Assembly (NCBI GenBank): GCA_045652815.1
Contig: JAZOLH010000037.1
Coordinates: forward strand, 6,282-70,281
DNA length: 64,000 nucleotides
Reading direction: 5' to 3'
Source: UMGS755 sp045652815
GTDB lineage: Bacteria > Bacillota > Clostridia > UBA1381 > UBA9506
Positions 41,978 through 49,147 of the stretch are shown piece by piece. Position 1 is the first letter of the stretch. The number at the start of each line of letters is the position of its first letter. A model generated the notes under the pieces. The model was not told the DNA's origin. It was given only the letters and a program-made list of their open reading frames with translations, and did not search any database. The translations under genes and the position numbers were made by a program.

Positions 41978-41978
41978 A

Positions 41979-42054
41979 TGGAGCTGGTGGCAGGAATTGA
42001 ACCTGTAACCTGCTGATTACAAATCAGCTGCTCTGCCTATTGAGCTACACCAGC
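41979..42054 (-). tRNA. tRNA-Thr (anticodon UGU)
   Basis: A 76-nt tRNA including encoded CCA. Acceptor GCTGGTG pairs with CACCAGC, discriminator T. D-arm is GCTC/GAGC; anticodon arm is GCTGA-TTTGTAA-TCAGC, giving anticodon TGT for threonine ACA. The T-loop is TTCAATT with stem CAGG/CCTG. One A-C mismatch sits at the base of the T-stem (49:65). It is a single tRNA with its own promoter and terminator. Confidence 0.96.
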
Positions 42055-42152
42055 TTGAAAATCGCTCTGTTATGCGGTTTTAAAATTTTGTCACACTGAT
42101 TTATAGTGACTTGAGCTGCTGATTAGGTGTACTTACCTTTTCAACAAATGGT

Positions 42153-42182
42153 ATTATAGCACAGAACTAAAGCTTGTGTCAA
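42153..42182 (-). promoter_or_regulatory. Promoter of tRNA-Thr
   Basis: Minus-strand TTGACA (42177-42182), 18-nt spacer, TATAAT (42153-42158). A leader of about 95 nt precedes the tRNA and contains GTCAC...GTGAC, which can form a hairpin. Confidence 0.75.
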
Positions 42183-42254
42183 TAACTTTTTTCGAAAAAA
42201 TCCAAAAAAAGATGGATTTTATGGGAAAATGGCTAAATTTTATGCAAAAAAATG

Positions 42255-42284
42255 TTGACATTCGCTATTATATTGTGGTATACT
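42255..42284 (+). promoter_or_regulatory. Promoter of the rplU-prp-rpmA operon
   Basis: TTGACA (42255-42260), 18-nt spacer, TATACT (42279-42284). Confidence 0.78.
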
Positions 42285-42302
42285 ATTTCGTAGCCGCGTG
42301 TA

Positions 42303-42362
42303 CCGGGTCGCAAACGACCGAACGGTCTACCCTATGAGCAGCGAGCAAGGATGGAGGAGGTG
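42303..42362 (+). promoter_or_regulatory. Structured 5' leader of rplU (L21-leader-like)
   Basis: Two exclusive folds are visible. One is GGTCG-CAAA-CGACC (42306-42319). The other is GACC-GAAC-GGTC (42316-42327) closed by GGGT (42305-42308) with ACCC (42329-42332). They share bases, so only one can form. Firmicutes rplU operons often carry an L21 leader, and this is a good candidate, but I cannot match it base by base. Confidence 0.55.
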
Positions 42363-42369
42363 CAAATTG

Positions 42370-42681
42370 ATGTACGCAATTATTCAAACAGGCGGAAAAC
42401 AGTACAAGGTTAGCGAAGGTGATACCATTTTCGTTGAAAAACTGGGTTTAGCTTTAGACGAAACCGTAACTTTCAGCGAAGTTGTTGCTGTTGGTGAAGG
42501 TAGCGAATTGAAGGTTGGTGCTCCTTTTGTTGAAGGTGCAACTGTAACCGCTAAAGTAGCAGCTGAAGGTAAAGCCAAGAAGGTTATTGTATTCAAGTAC
42601 AAACCCAAGAAGGGCTATGCGAAGAAGCAGGGTCACAGACAGCCTTACACTAAGGTTGTTATCGAAAAGATCAACGCTTAA
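42370..42681 (+). CDS. rplU: 50S ribosomal protein L21
   Basis: A 103-residue L21. The start MYAIIQTGGKQYKVSEGD and the C-terminal VFKYKPKKGYAKKQGHRQ (typical basic 23S rRNA-binding segment) are diagnostic. ATG 42370 has GGAGGAGGTG upstream. The frame opens further upstream at 42298, but that part reads through the structured leader and is not protein-like. It is first in the rplU-prp-rpmA operon. Confidence 0.97.
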   Translation: MYAIIQTGGKQYKVSEGDTIFVEKLGLALDETVTFSEVVAVGEGSELKVGAPFVEGATVTAKVAAEGKAKKVIVFKYKPKKGYAKKQGHRQPYTKVVIEKINA

Positions 42682-42690
42682 TTTCGTCTT

Positions 42691-43011
42691 ATGATTACGA
42701 TTAAATTAACAAAAAACAAAGAAAGTCAAATAACCGGATTTACTGTCAGCGGTCACGCGGGCTATGGTGAATATGGCACAGACATTGTTTGTGCGGCAGT
42801 TACCACAGCGGCGATGACAGCGGTAAACGGTTTGACAGATGTGGTTGGACTTGAGATTATGCCCGAAGTTCGAGAGGGATTTTTATCCTGCAATCTTCCC
42901 GATAATCTTTCCGGAGAAAAACGGCACGATGCCGATGTGTTGCTCTCCAGCATGGTACTTTCTTTAGAAAACATCGCAGAGCAATATGGCGAATATGTCC
43001 GTATTTTGTAA
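42691..43011 (+). CDS. prp: Ribosomal-processing cysteine protease Prp
   Basis: A 106-residue protease that removes the N-terminal extension of L27 in Firmicutes and related phyla. The catalytic pair His22 and Cys34 is intact in VSGHAGYGEYGTDIVCAAVT, at the same positions as in Staphylococcus. Its position between rplU and rpmA is the canonical one. The distance to rplU is 9 nt. The L27 downstream has the expected extension. Confidence 0.95.
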   Translation: MITIKLTKNKESQITGFTVSGHAGYGEYGTDIVCAAVTTAAMTAVNGLTDVVGLEIMPEVREGFLSCNLPDNLSGEKRHDADVLLSSMVLSLENIAEQYGEYVRIL

Positions 43012-43065
43012 GTCCAAACTCTATTTTGCAGCACTGGGCTGCTAACAAAAAAAGGAGGTTTTACC

Positions 43066-43344
43066 GTGATTAAGTTTGATATTCAGCTGTTTGCACACAA
43101 AAAGGGTGTTGGTAGCACAAAGAACGGCCGTGATAGCGAAGCTAAACGTCTTGGTGTTAAAAAAGGCGACGGTCAGGCAGTACTTGCTGGTAACATTATT
43201 GTTCGTCAGCGCGGTACTAAAATCCACGCCGGTATCAATGTGGGCAAGGGCGGCGACGATACGCTGTTTGCTTTGATTGACGGTCATGTTAAATTCGAAA
43301 GAAAAGGCAAGAATAAGAAGCAGGTAAGCGTATATTCTGCATAA
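43066..43344 (+). CDS. rpmA: 50S ribosomal protein L27 with Prp-cleaved N-terminal extension
   Basis: A 92-residue L27. The first ten residues, MIKFDIQLFA, precede HKKGVGSTKNGRDSE, where mature L27 starts. In Firmicutes Prp cuts after such a -FFA or -LFA sequence, exposing the tail that reaches the peptidyl transferase centre. Here the cleavage site reads QLFA/H, a little different from the common QFFA/S. The start is GTG 43066 with AAAGGAGG upstream. It ends the operon before a terminator. Confidence 0.97.
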   Translation: MIKFDIQLFAHKKGVGSTKNGRDSEAKRLGVKKGDGQAVLAGNIIVRQRGTKIHAGINVGKGGDDTLFALIDGHVKFERKGKNKKQVSVYSA

Positions 43345-43357
43345 TTTAAGCTAGTTA

Positions 43358-43389
43358 AAAGCCCATTCCGTTACGGTTTGGGCTTTTTT
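43358..43389 (+). terminator. Terminator of the rplU operon
   Basis: AAAGCCCA / TGGGCTTT with an inner CCG-TTA-CGG stem and a T-tract. The T-tract is followed within 25 nt by the next gene. Confidence 0.85.
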
Positions 43390-43410
43390 CATAGCATGAG
43401 GAGTTTTGTT

Positions 43411-44094
43411 ATGGCTATTTTCGCCATTTCCGATTTGCATCTGGGACTGTCAAACGACAAACCGATGGATATTTTCGGTGCCAGATGGGAAAATTATTTA
43501 GAGATTTTAAAAGAAAACTGGGAAAAAACCGTAAAGGAAGAGGATTTGGTTTTAATCCCGGGTGATACGTCCTGGGCAACTTATATCGACAGGGCCGAGG
43601 CAGACTTTGCCTTTTTGCACTCTCTGCCCGGCAAAAAACTGATTTCCAAGGGCAATCACGACTATTGGTGGGAAACCCTCTCTAAGCTTAACAACTGGCT
43701 TTCATCTAAAGGGTATTCCGATATGCTTTTTTTGCATAACACCGTTTATCAGCACGAAAACATCGCGATTTGTGCCGCTAAGGGCTATCCCGATAACGGC
43801 AAAAGCGCAGAAGATATAAAACTGTTTAACAGGGAAGTGTCTCGCCTGAAATTGTCACTTGATATGGCAAAGAAATCAGGGGCGGAGACCCTGTATGTGA
43901 TGATTCATTACCCGCCGCAGCCGGGTTCTGAATTTGCAAAATTGATGGAAGAATATGGCGTGAAGTTATGTCTTTACGGGCACTTGCACGGAAAACATCA
44001 CGCTATGGCAGTACCGCCTGTGCAAAATGGCGTTGCCTATCGTTTAGTCTCTGCAGATTTTCTGCGGTTTGAGCCCCTTTTGATTGAAGATTGA
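43411..44094 (+). CDS. Calcineurin-type metallophosphoesterase
   Basis: A 227-residue cytosolic phosphoesterase with all five metal motifs: ISDLHLG (D-x-H), IPGDTSW (GD), SKGNHDYWW (GNHD), MIHYPPQ and YGHLHGKHH (GH-x-H). Members hydrolyse phosphodiesters or phosphomonoesters; the substrate here is unknown. The annotation name YkuE-like or 3',5'-cAMP phosphodiesterase is sometimes used but is not supported. GAGGAG precedes ATG 43411. Its stop lies 29 nt before the ECF sigma start, so they may be co-transcribed. Confidence 0.88.
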   Translation: MAIFAISDLHLGLSNDKPMDIFGARWENYLEILKENWEKTVKEEDLVLIPGDTSWATYIDRAEADFAFLHSLPGKKLISKGNHDYWWETLSKLNNWLSSKGYSDMLFLHNTVYQHENIAICAAKGYPDNGKSAEDIKLFNREVSRLKLSLDMAKKSGAETLYVMIHYPPQPGSEFAKLMEEYGVKLCLYGHLHGKHHAMAVPPVQNGVAYRLVSADFLRFEPLLIED

Positions 44095-44123
44095 CGGAAC
44101 TGAAAAGGAAGGGTGGTGAGCCC

Positions 44124-44705
44124 ATGTCCGAGCAGGAATTAATCAAGCGTTGTCAGGATGGTGACCTTTCCGCCTTTAATGAACTGATGGATGCTTATGA
44201 CAATAAAATACTGTCTTACTGCTATCGGATGCTGGGTAACCGCGCTGATGCGGAAGATGCCACTCAGGAAGTGTTTGTAAAGGTTTACCGCTTTATAGGT
44301 AAATTTACAGGAAAATCTTCATTTTCCACCTGGCTTTACAAAATTGCCTCCAACGTTTGTATGGATATGCTTCGAAAAGCAAAACGAAGAGGAGAATCGG
44401 TGAGTCTTCACCAGCAAAATGATGAGGGAGACGAGTTTTCCTTACCGCTTGCCGATAGCGGGTTGTCACCTTTTGAAAAGGCGCAACTGTCAGAGGCACA
44501 AAAAGTGCTTTCTGATGCGCTCTCAAAATTGCCCGAAGAGCAAAAACAGGTGATTATCCTGCGGGATGTGGAAGGACTTTCCTATGAAGAAATTGCCGAG
44601 ATTGTTCACGCGGCAGAGGGAACGGTTAAATCCCGCATCAACCGAGGCAGAAAAACATTACAAAAATTTTTAGAGCCCCATCGGGAACTTTTTACGTTGT
44701 CATAA
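44124..44705 (+). CDS. ECF RNA polymerase sigma factor (SigW-like)
   Basis: A 193-residue group 4 sigma factor. Region 2 is LMDAYDNKILSYCYRMLGNRADAEDATQEVF with FSTWLYKIASNVCMD. Region 4 is LPEEQKQVIILRDVEGLSYEEIAEI with EGTVKSRINRGRK. There is no region 1 or 3, as expected. ATG 44124 follows GGGTGGTG; an open frame from TTG 44091 overlaps the phosphoesterase stop and is less likely. The zinc-finger anti-sigma gene follows 42 nt later. The pair should respond to an envelope stress. Confidence 0.94.
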   Translation: MSEQELIKRCQDGDLSAFNELMDAYDNKILSYCYRMLGNRADAEDATQEVFVKVYRFIGKFTGKSSFSTWLYKIASNVCMDMLRKAKRRGESVSLHQQNDEGDEFSLPLADSGLSPFEKAQLSEAQKVLSDALSKLPEEQKQVIILRDVEGLSYEEIAEIVHAAEGTVKSRINRGRKTLQKFLEPHRELFTLS

Positions 44706-44747
44706 CGTCTTAACAGTAGATTGAATTTTTTGAAGGGAGGGTTAACC

Positions 44748-45524
44748 GTGAGCCAAACATGCGAAACGTGCAAAGAACAATTACCGTTATACATAGACGG
44801 AGCATGCACGGAAGCAGAGGCAGAAGCCATACGTGAGCATTTGTCCGTCTGCGAAGCGTGCCAAAAGGAAGAAGCCTTTTTGCGCAGTATTTCCGCAACA
44901 GCCAAAACATTACCCGGACTTGCGGTGACCGAAGACTTTCGCCTGCGTTTACAAAATAGATTGGAACAGGAAGCGGCTAAACCGAAATCGCGCGTTCTGC
45001 CTTTGTGGAAAAAGGCGGCAGGATTTACAGCGGCAGCGGCTGTGATTGCCATCTCTGTTTTCACCTTTGGCAATCTGCCCGAAACCGATATTGCGCCTCC
45101 GCAGGACATCACATCTCAAGCGGTGCAGGGAGAAACAGCGCAGAAGGAAAACGATATATCCGTTCTTGCTGATACAGCGCGCCTTGAAACGAAGGATGAA
45201 GAAAAATCTGCCGGCGTTCCCGCAAGCGCAGAGAGTCAGGAAACTGCTGTCCAGCCCCGTTTTACCTATGCCACAAAAGGCGTTCTTCATTATACTTTTG
45301 ATGAGGCGGCTTACCATCAGGCAGAAACCATTTTGTCAAACTGCGAATTTGATGGTACGGGTTACAAAGTACCTGTTGACGATATTGTTTCGGTTTGCGA
45401 AAAACTGGAAGATCTGGTGGGCTATGTAGGTCACAGACCATCGTCTGACAGTCCGGAAGCCGAAACGGAAGAAGAAAAGGAACTGTATAACAGTTTCGTC
45501 TGCATTATTATAGAAAAAGTATAA
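44748..45524 (+). CDS. Zinc-finger (HC2) membrane anti-sigma factor
   Basis: A 258-residue anti-sigma. The cytosolic zinc-binding domain has CETCKEQLPLYIDG and EHLSVCEACQKE (H-x3-C-x2-C). One membrane segment (about residues 90-110, AAGFTAAAAVIAISVFTFG) is followed by an extracytoplasmic sensor of about 145 residues with no motif I recognise. Translation starts at GTG 44748 with AAGGGAGGG upstream; the frame is open to 44721 but lacks a better site. It should hold the ECF sigma at the membrane until the signal triggers release or proteolysis. Confidence 0.88.
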   Translation: MSQTCETCKEQLPLYIDGACTEAEAEAIREHLSVCEACQKEEAFLRSISATAKTLPGLAVTEDFRLRLQNRLEQEAAKPKSRVLPLWKKAAGFTAAAAVIAISVFTFGNLPETDIAPPQDITSQAVQGETAQKENDISVLADTARLETKDEEKSAGVPASAESQETAVQPRFTYATKGVLHYTFDEAAYHQAETILSNCEFDGTGYKVPVDDIVSVCEKLEDLVGYVGHRPSSDSPEAETEEEKELYNSFVCIIIEKV

Positions 45525-45527
45525 AAA

Positions 45528-45557
45528 AAGGGTTGCCATTTGGCAACTCTTTTTTTA
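45528..45557. terminator. Bidirectional terminator
   Basis: AGGGTTGCC-ATTT-GGCAACTCT (one G-U pair) with A and T tracts, between convergent genes. Confidence 0.88.
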
Positions 45558-45923
45558 ATGTTCTTCAGCGGTAAAGTAACCCGCTAAAGAGAGGGAAAAT
45601 TCCCCGTTATCTTCGCTAAACCGAAGCAGGCGATAGAGTGATTCAAGGTCGGGATTTTTACCGTAAACGGTTTTAATGCCCTGCAAATCCGCCATATTCA
45701 AAATGGCCTTGGCAAGACCGTGGGCGATGGCTGTGCCGCCTTCGGCGTGAATCAAATCAAGGTAAACCTTGGTGTATTCTAACGTGATAGCGGCTAAACC
45801 ACACAGGGTTTCGCCCTCGAACATCCCCATATACTGACATGGTGCGGCGGGAATGGTAACGCTATTGGCTTTACAGTAAGCCGAAATTTCGTTCTGATTA
45901 TCTGTTTTGCGAATGGTTAACAT
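45555..45923 (-). CDS. Short hypothetical protein, possibly GNAT-like
   Basis: A 122-residue protein. MGMFEGETLCGLAAITLEYTKVYLDLIHAEGG, a helix (AHGLAKAILNMADLQG) and YGKNPDLESLYRLLRF resemble the strand-helix-strand core and the end of a small GNAT acetyltransferase, but the acetyl-CoA loop is not clear. I therefore leave it unassigned. It starts 4 nt after the rluB-type stop codon, so the two form one minus-strand operon. No separate promoter is seen. Confidence 0.65.
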   Translation of the reverse strand: MLTIRKTDNQNEISAYCKANSVTIPAAPCQYMGMFEGETLCGLAAITLEYTKVYLDLIHAEGGTAIAHGLAKAILNMADLQGIKTVYGKNPDLESLYRLLRFSEDNGEFSLSLAGYFTAEEH

Positions 45924-45927
45924 CGGT

Positions 45928-46644
45928 TTATCCTTTCAGTTTTTTCACTTCTTCATCGGTTAAATGTCGCCAAGAGCCAACGGGTAAATTCCCTAAAGAA
46001 ATGGGACCTTCAGAGATGCGAATCAGTTTGGCGGCAGCGTGACCGATAGCGGCACACATTTTTCTCACCTGACGGTTGCGACCTTCGTGAAGGGTAATGA
46101 AAAGATCGGTGGTGTTAGATGTTTTTTTGCCGTTTTTTACGCCTGCGGGGCGGGTTTTTCTGCCATCAATCACAACGCCTTTTTTCAAAGCGGCGATGGC
46201 ATCTGCATCAGGAAAACCTGCCACGGTGGCAAGATATGTTTTACTGATTTCGTGGCTGGGATGAGTCAGACGGTTAGTTAAATCGCCATCGTTTGTTAAG
46301 AGCAAAAGACCTTCCGTATCGTAGTCAAGACGACCAACGGGGTAAATGCGCCCCAAAGATGCAGGCACTAAATCCAGAACGGTTTCGCGGTCAAAATTGT
46401 CCTTTGCCGTTGTCACAACCCCTGCGGGTTTATGGAGCATGATATACACTTTTTCTTCGGCTAGGGATACATTTTTACCGTCCACAGTAACGCTATCGTG
46501 CTCGGGATCGACTTTTGTGCCCAAGGTATCGCACAGGGTACCATTAACGCTCACACGTCCGTCCAAAATCATCGTTTCGGCACTGCGACGGGATGCAACA
46601 CCACAAAGGGCCAGATATTTTTGCAATCTCATTTCTTCAGCCAT
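45928..46644 (-). CDS. rluB: RsuA/RluB-family pseudouridine synthase
   Basis: A 238-residue pseudouridine synthase acting on 23S rRNA helix 89 in RluB members. Residues 3-60 are an S4 RNA-binding domain (RLQKYLALCGVASRRSAE). The catalytic Asp lies in GRLDYDTEGLLLLTNDGDL. HEGRNRQVRKMCAAIGH and VKLIRIS-like AAKLIRISEGPISLG are typical of the family. RluE or RsuA activity cannot be excluded. Its own sigma-A-type promoter overlaps the end of the upstream carboxypeptidase gene. Confidence 0.9.
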   Translation of the reverse strand: MAEEMRLQKYLALCGVASRRSAETMILDGRVSVNGTLCDTLGTKVDPEHDSVTVDGKNVSLAEEKVYIMLHKPAGVVTTAKDNFDRETVLDLVPASLGRIYPVGRLDYDTEGLLLLTNDGDLTNRLTHPSHEISKTYLATVAGFPDADAIAALKKGVVIDGRKTRPAGVKNGKKTSNTTDLFITLHEGRNRQVRKMCAAIGHAAAKLIRISEGPISLGNLPVGSWRHLTDEEVKKLKG

Positions 46645-46679
46645 GAATTCACCTTCGTTCTGCTTAACATAACAGTTTA

Positions 46680-46708
46680 ATTATATAGGTTTTTCAGGCA
46701 AAGTTCAA
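46680..46708 (-). promoter_or_regulatory. Sigma-A-type promoter of the rluB-type gene
   Basis: Minus-strand TTGAAC (46703-46708), 17-nt spacer, TATAAT (46680-46685). The -35 lies inside the last codons of the D,D-carboxypeptidase gene. Confidence 0.7.
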
Positions 46709-47830
46709 GATGAATTTGAAAATATTGCGGAAATTATCCCAAAAGGTAGGGGGTGGCGGCGCTACAAAATGCACATCTGTTCCTGCCAGCAAATCCATTT
46801 CTTCTAAAATCTGTGTATCATAGCGGATGGTCAGGCGCCCGATTTTTGAACCGGCTTTAATGGGGGCAGAGATGGTTTCGGGGATTAAATAATCCAGTTT
46901 GATGTGGCTGAGGCTGTCTTTATCCTGTGCTGTTGTGTAAAAAGTTTTGCCTGCAACTAAATCTAAAGATTCATAATTGCCGTTTTCGATGGGGACGGTT
47001 TTTAACACCATATTTTCTAAAATCAAAGGCGTGGCTTCTAAGACAGAAAAACCATAATCCAGCATAGTTTTATGGTCATTCCAATCGTTTGGAGCGTTCA
47101 GGGTGACACAAATTAAAAATTCGTTATCCCGTTTTGCTGCAGATACTAAACATCGCCCCGTCTTTTTGGTGAATCCTGTTTTAACACCAATGCAACCTGC
47201 GTAAAGAGACAGGAGTTTGTTGTGGTTATGAAAACTGCGGGGAACGGAGTCTTCATCAGCCTGAGTGGTTTTGTTTTTGGTAGCAACGATTTCGGCAAAA
47301 CGGGGGTTTGAAAGTGCCTCCTTTGTGATTAAAGCCAGATCGTAGGCAGTGGTGAAATGTCCCTCTTCATCAAGTCCGTTTGGGTTTTTAAAAGCGGTGT
47401 TTTTAGCACCGATGGCTTTTGCTTTTCGGGTCATCATCTGTGCAAAAGAGTTCACATCTTTTGCAATGTGTTCGGCAATGGCGATGGCAGCATCGTTGCC
47501 CGAGGAGAGCATCAGCCCATAGAGTAAATCGCTCATGGGCAGGGTTTCGCCCGCCTTTACATACATACTGGAGCCCTCAGTTCCTGCGGCGTTATCGCTC
47601 ACCGTTACAATCTCGTTTTCCTTGGCGTTTTCAAGGGCTAAAAGTGCGGTCATAATCTTGGTGGTACTGGCCATAGAATGGGTTTCATAAGCGTTTTTTT
47701 CAAACAAAACCCGCCCTGTTTGCCCGTCAATCAAACAAGCATATTTTGCGGAAACATTGATGGCGGAAACAGGCAGGGGAAAGGCAGAAATCAGCAGACA
47801 AAATGCAAGACAAAAAGCAATCACTTTCAT
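46694..47830 (-). CDS. D-alanyl-D-alanine carboxypeptidase (S11, DacF/DacB type)
   Basis: A 378-residue exported penicillin-binding protein that trims the terminal D-Ala of peptidoglycan stem peptides. Signal peptide 1-23 (VIAFCLAFCLLISAFPLPVSA). Active-site motifs are MASTTKIMTA (S-x-x-K), SSGNDAAIA (S-x-N) and IGVKTGFTKKTG (K-T-G). The C-terminal domain ends in FWDNFRNIFKFILNF, an amphipathic helix that would anchor it to the membrane. The pattern fits the DacF/DacB group; a sporulation-specific role is possible but no clear sporulation promoter was found. Confidence 0.93.
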   Translation of the reverse strand: MKVIAFCLAFCLLISAFPLPVSAINVSAKYACLIDGQTGRVLFEKNAYETHSMASTTKIMTALLALENAKENEIVTVSDNAAGTEGSSMYVKAGETLPMSDLLYGLMLSSGNDAAIAIAEHIAKDVNSFAQMMTRKAKAIGAKNTAFKNPNGLDEEGHFTTAYDLALITKEALSNPRFAEIVATKNKTTQADEDSVPRSFHNHNKLLSLYAGCIGVKTGFTKKTGRCLVSAAKRDNEFLICVTLNAPNDWNDHKTMLDYGFSVLEATPLILENMVLKTVPIENGNYESLDLVAGKTFYTTAQDKDSLSHIKLDYLIPETISAPIKAGSKIGRLTIRYDTQILEEMDLLAGTDVHFVAPPPPTFWDNFRNIFKFILNFA

Positions 47831-47907
47831 ACAAACACTCCTTTTTTAAAACTATATGAAATGAAACAGGCGGGCATACAAAAAAATTTTAAAAATCAAA
47901 ATTTTCT

Positions 47908-47938
47908 GTTTAAAATAAAAAAAGATAGGGTATATAAT
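47908..47938 (+). promoter_or_regulatory. Promoter region of hpf with sigma-B-like match
   Basis: GTTTAA (47908-47913), 14 nt, GGGTAT (47928-47933), which matches the B. subtilis sigma-B consensus. It overlaps a possible sigma-A pair, TTTAAA (47909-47914) and TATAAT (47933-47938) with 18 nt. Confidence 0.5.
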
Positions 47939-47945
47939 ATATAAC

Positions 47946-47968
47946 AAAGTTATCCAAAGGGTAACTTT
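47946..47968 (+). promoter_or_regulatory. Hairpin in the hpf leader
   Basis: AAAGTTATCC-AAA-GGGTAACTTT, ten pairs with one G-U, just upstream of the ribosome site. Confidence 0.6.
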
Positions 47969-47997
47969 GCATATATCAGGAAGAGGAGTTGACCTAT

Positions 47998-48534
47998 ATG
48001 AAAATAACGATGACAGGTAAACAGATTGAATTAACCCAGGGTTTAAAAGACAGAATCACCGATCGTTTCAGCAAACTCGATCGCTATTTCCACAAAGAAA
48101 CGGAAGCAACGGTCACTCTTTCCGTACAGAAGGAACAGCAGGTTGTGGAAGCAACTGTCTATTCCGGTAGTTTGATTATGCGCGTGGAAGAAGCCACCAG
48201 CGATATGTACACAAGTATTGATAACGCTGTGGATATTTTAGAACGCCAGCTGAGAAAACACAAAACAAGAATCGAAAAGAAACTGAAAAAAGATACGTTT
48301 GATGCGGCATTTTTAGCTGAAATTCCTTACAGCAAAATTGTTGAGGAAGAAGATGAGTTTAACATTGTTCGCAAAAAGCGCTTTACAACAAAACCCATGA
48401 GCGCTGAAGAAGCCATTTTGCAGATGAACCTGCTGGGACATCAGTTCTATATTTTCCAGAATGCAGAAACGAGCGAAACCAATGTGGTTTACAAACGTAA
48501 AAGCGGCGACTACGGTCTGATTGAACTTGGTTAA
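47998..48534 (+). CDS. hpf: Long ribosome hibernation-promoting factor
   Basis: A 178-residue long-form HPF that pairs 70S ribosomes into inactive 100S dimers in stationary phase. The N-terminal domain (1-95) starts MKITMTGKQIELTQGLKDRI, with FSKLDRYFHKE and a lysine-rich QLRKHKTRIEKK patch. The C-terminal dimerisation domain (about 120-178) has MSAEEAILQMNLLGHQFYIFQNAETSETNVVYKR. AGAGGAG precedes ATG 47998; TTG 47989 is in frame but less likely. Confidence 0.96.
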   Translation: MKITMTGKQIELTQGLKDRITDRFSKLDRYFHKETEATVTLSVQKEQQVVEATVYSGSLIMRVEEATSDMYTSIDNAVDILERQLRKHKTRIEKKLKKDTFDAAFLAEIPYSKIVEEEDEFNIVRKKRFTTKPMSAEEAILQMNLLGHQFYIFQNAETSETNVVYKRKSGDYGLIELG

Positions 48535-48568
48535 AAATTTTTGACGATATAAGGAGGCAACAAACAAC

Positions 48569-49102
48569 ATGGAACTCAAAGGCACAAAAACAGAGAAAAA
48601 TTTGATGGAGGCATTTGCAGGCGAAAGTCAGGCGCGCAATAAATATACATATTTTGCGTCTGTTGCCAAAAAAGAAGGCTATCAGCAGATTGCCGCAATC
48701 TTTGAAGAAACTGCCAATAACGAAAAAGAACATGCAAAACTGTGGTTTAAGGCATTGGGTGAACTGGGCGACACCGCGCAGAACCTTTTGCACGCTGCTG
48801 AGGGCGAAAACTATGAATGGACCGATATGTATAGCGGTTTTGCAAAAGATGCTGAAGAAGAAGGTTTCACAGCACTGGCGGCGCAGTTCCGTATGGTAGC
48901 GGCCATTGAAAAGACCCACGAAGAACGCTATCGCAAACTTTTGTCTAACGTTGAAATGCAGGCAGTGTTTGAAAAAGCAGAAGAAACTATGTGGGAATGT
49001 CGCAACTGCGGTCATCTGGTGATCGGCAAAAAAGCACCTCAGGTTTGCCCTGTTTGTGCACATCCTCAGGCATACTTTGAAGTACGCAAAGAAAACTATT
49101 AA
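48569..49102 (+). CDS. Rubrerythrin
   Basis: A 177-residue rubrerythrin, a peroxide reductase of anaerobes. The di-iron four-helix domain (1-140) has FAGESQARNKYTYFA, EETANNEKEHAKLWFK and EKTHEERYRKL. The C-terminal rubredoxin-like domain has WECRNCGHL and VCPVCAHPQAYF (two C-x2-C). AAGGAGG precedes ATG 48569. It lies 34 nt after hpf with no terminator between, so both may be read from the hpf promoter as a stress pair. Electrons would come from rubredoxin (7368-7529). Confidence 0.96.
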   Translation: MELKGTKTEKNLMEAFAGESQARNKYTYFASVAKKEGYQQIAAIFEETANNEKEHAKLWFKALGELGDTAQNLLHAAEGENYEWTDMYSGFAKDAEEEGFTALAAQFRMVAAIEKTHEERYRKLLSNVEMQAVFEKAEETMWECRNCGHLVIGKKAPQVCPVCAHPQAYFEVRKENY

Positions 49103-49115
49103 TTCTTAAATTAAA

Positions 49116-49147
49116 AAGAGCCACGGGAGTTCCGTGGCTCTTTTTTT
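49116..49147. terminator. Bidirectional terminator after rubrerythrin
   Basis: GAGCCACGG-GAGTT-CCGTGGCTC flanked by A and T tracts. The T-tract touches the stop codon of lonB. Confidence 0.92.

Noticed and set aside
41972..41978. 0A-box (TTCGACA) in the tRNA-Thr terminator
   Set aside because: It arises from the terminator stem GTCGAAGC/GCTTCGAC and is not near a promoter.
47831..47880. Sigma-E promoter for the D,D-carboxypeptidase
   Set aside because: CATATAGT on the minus strand fits a -10, but no acceptable -35 lies at the right distance.
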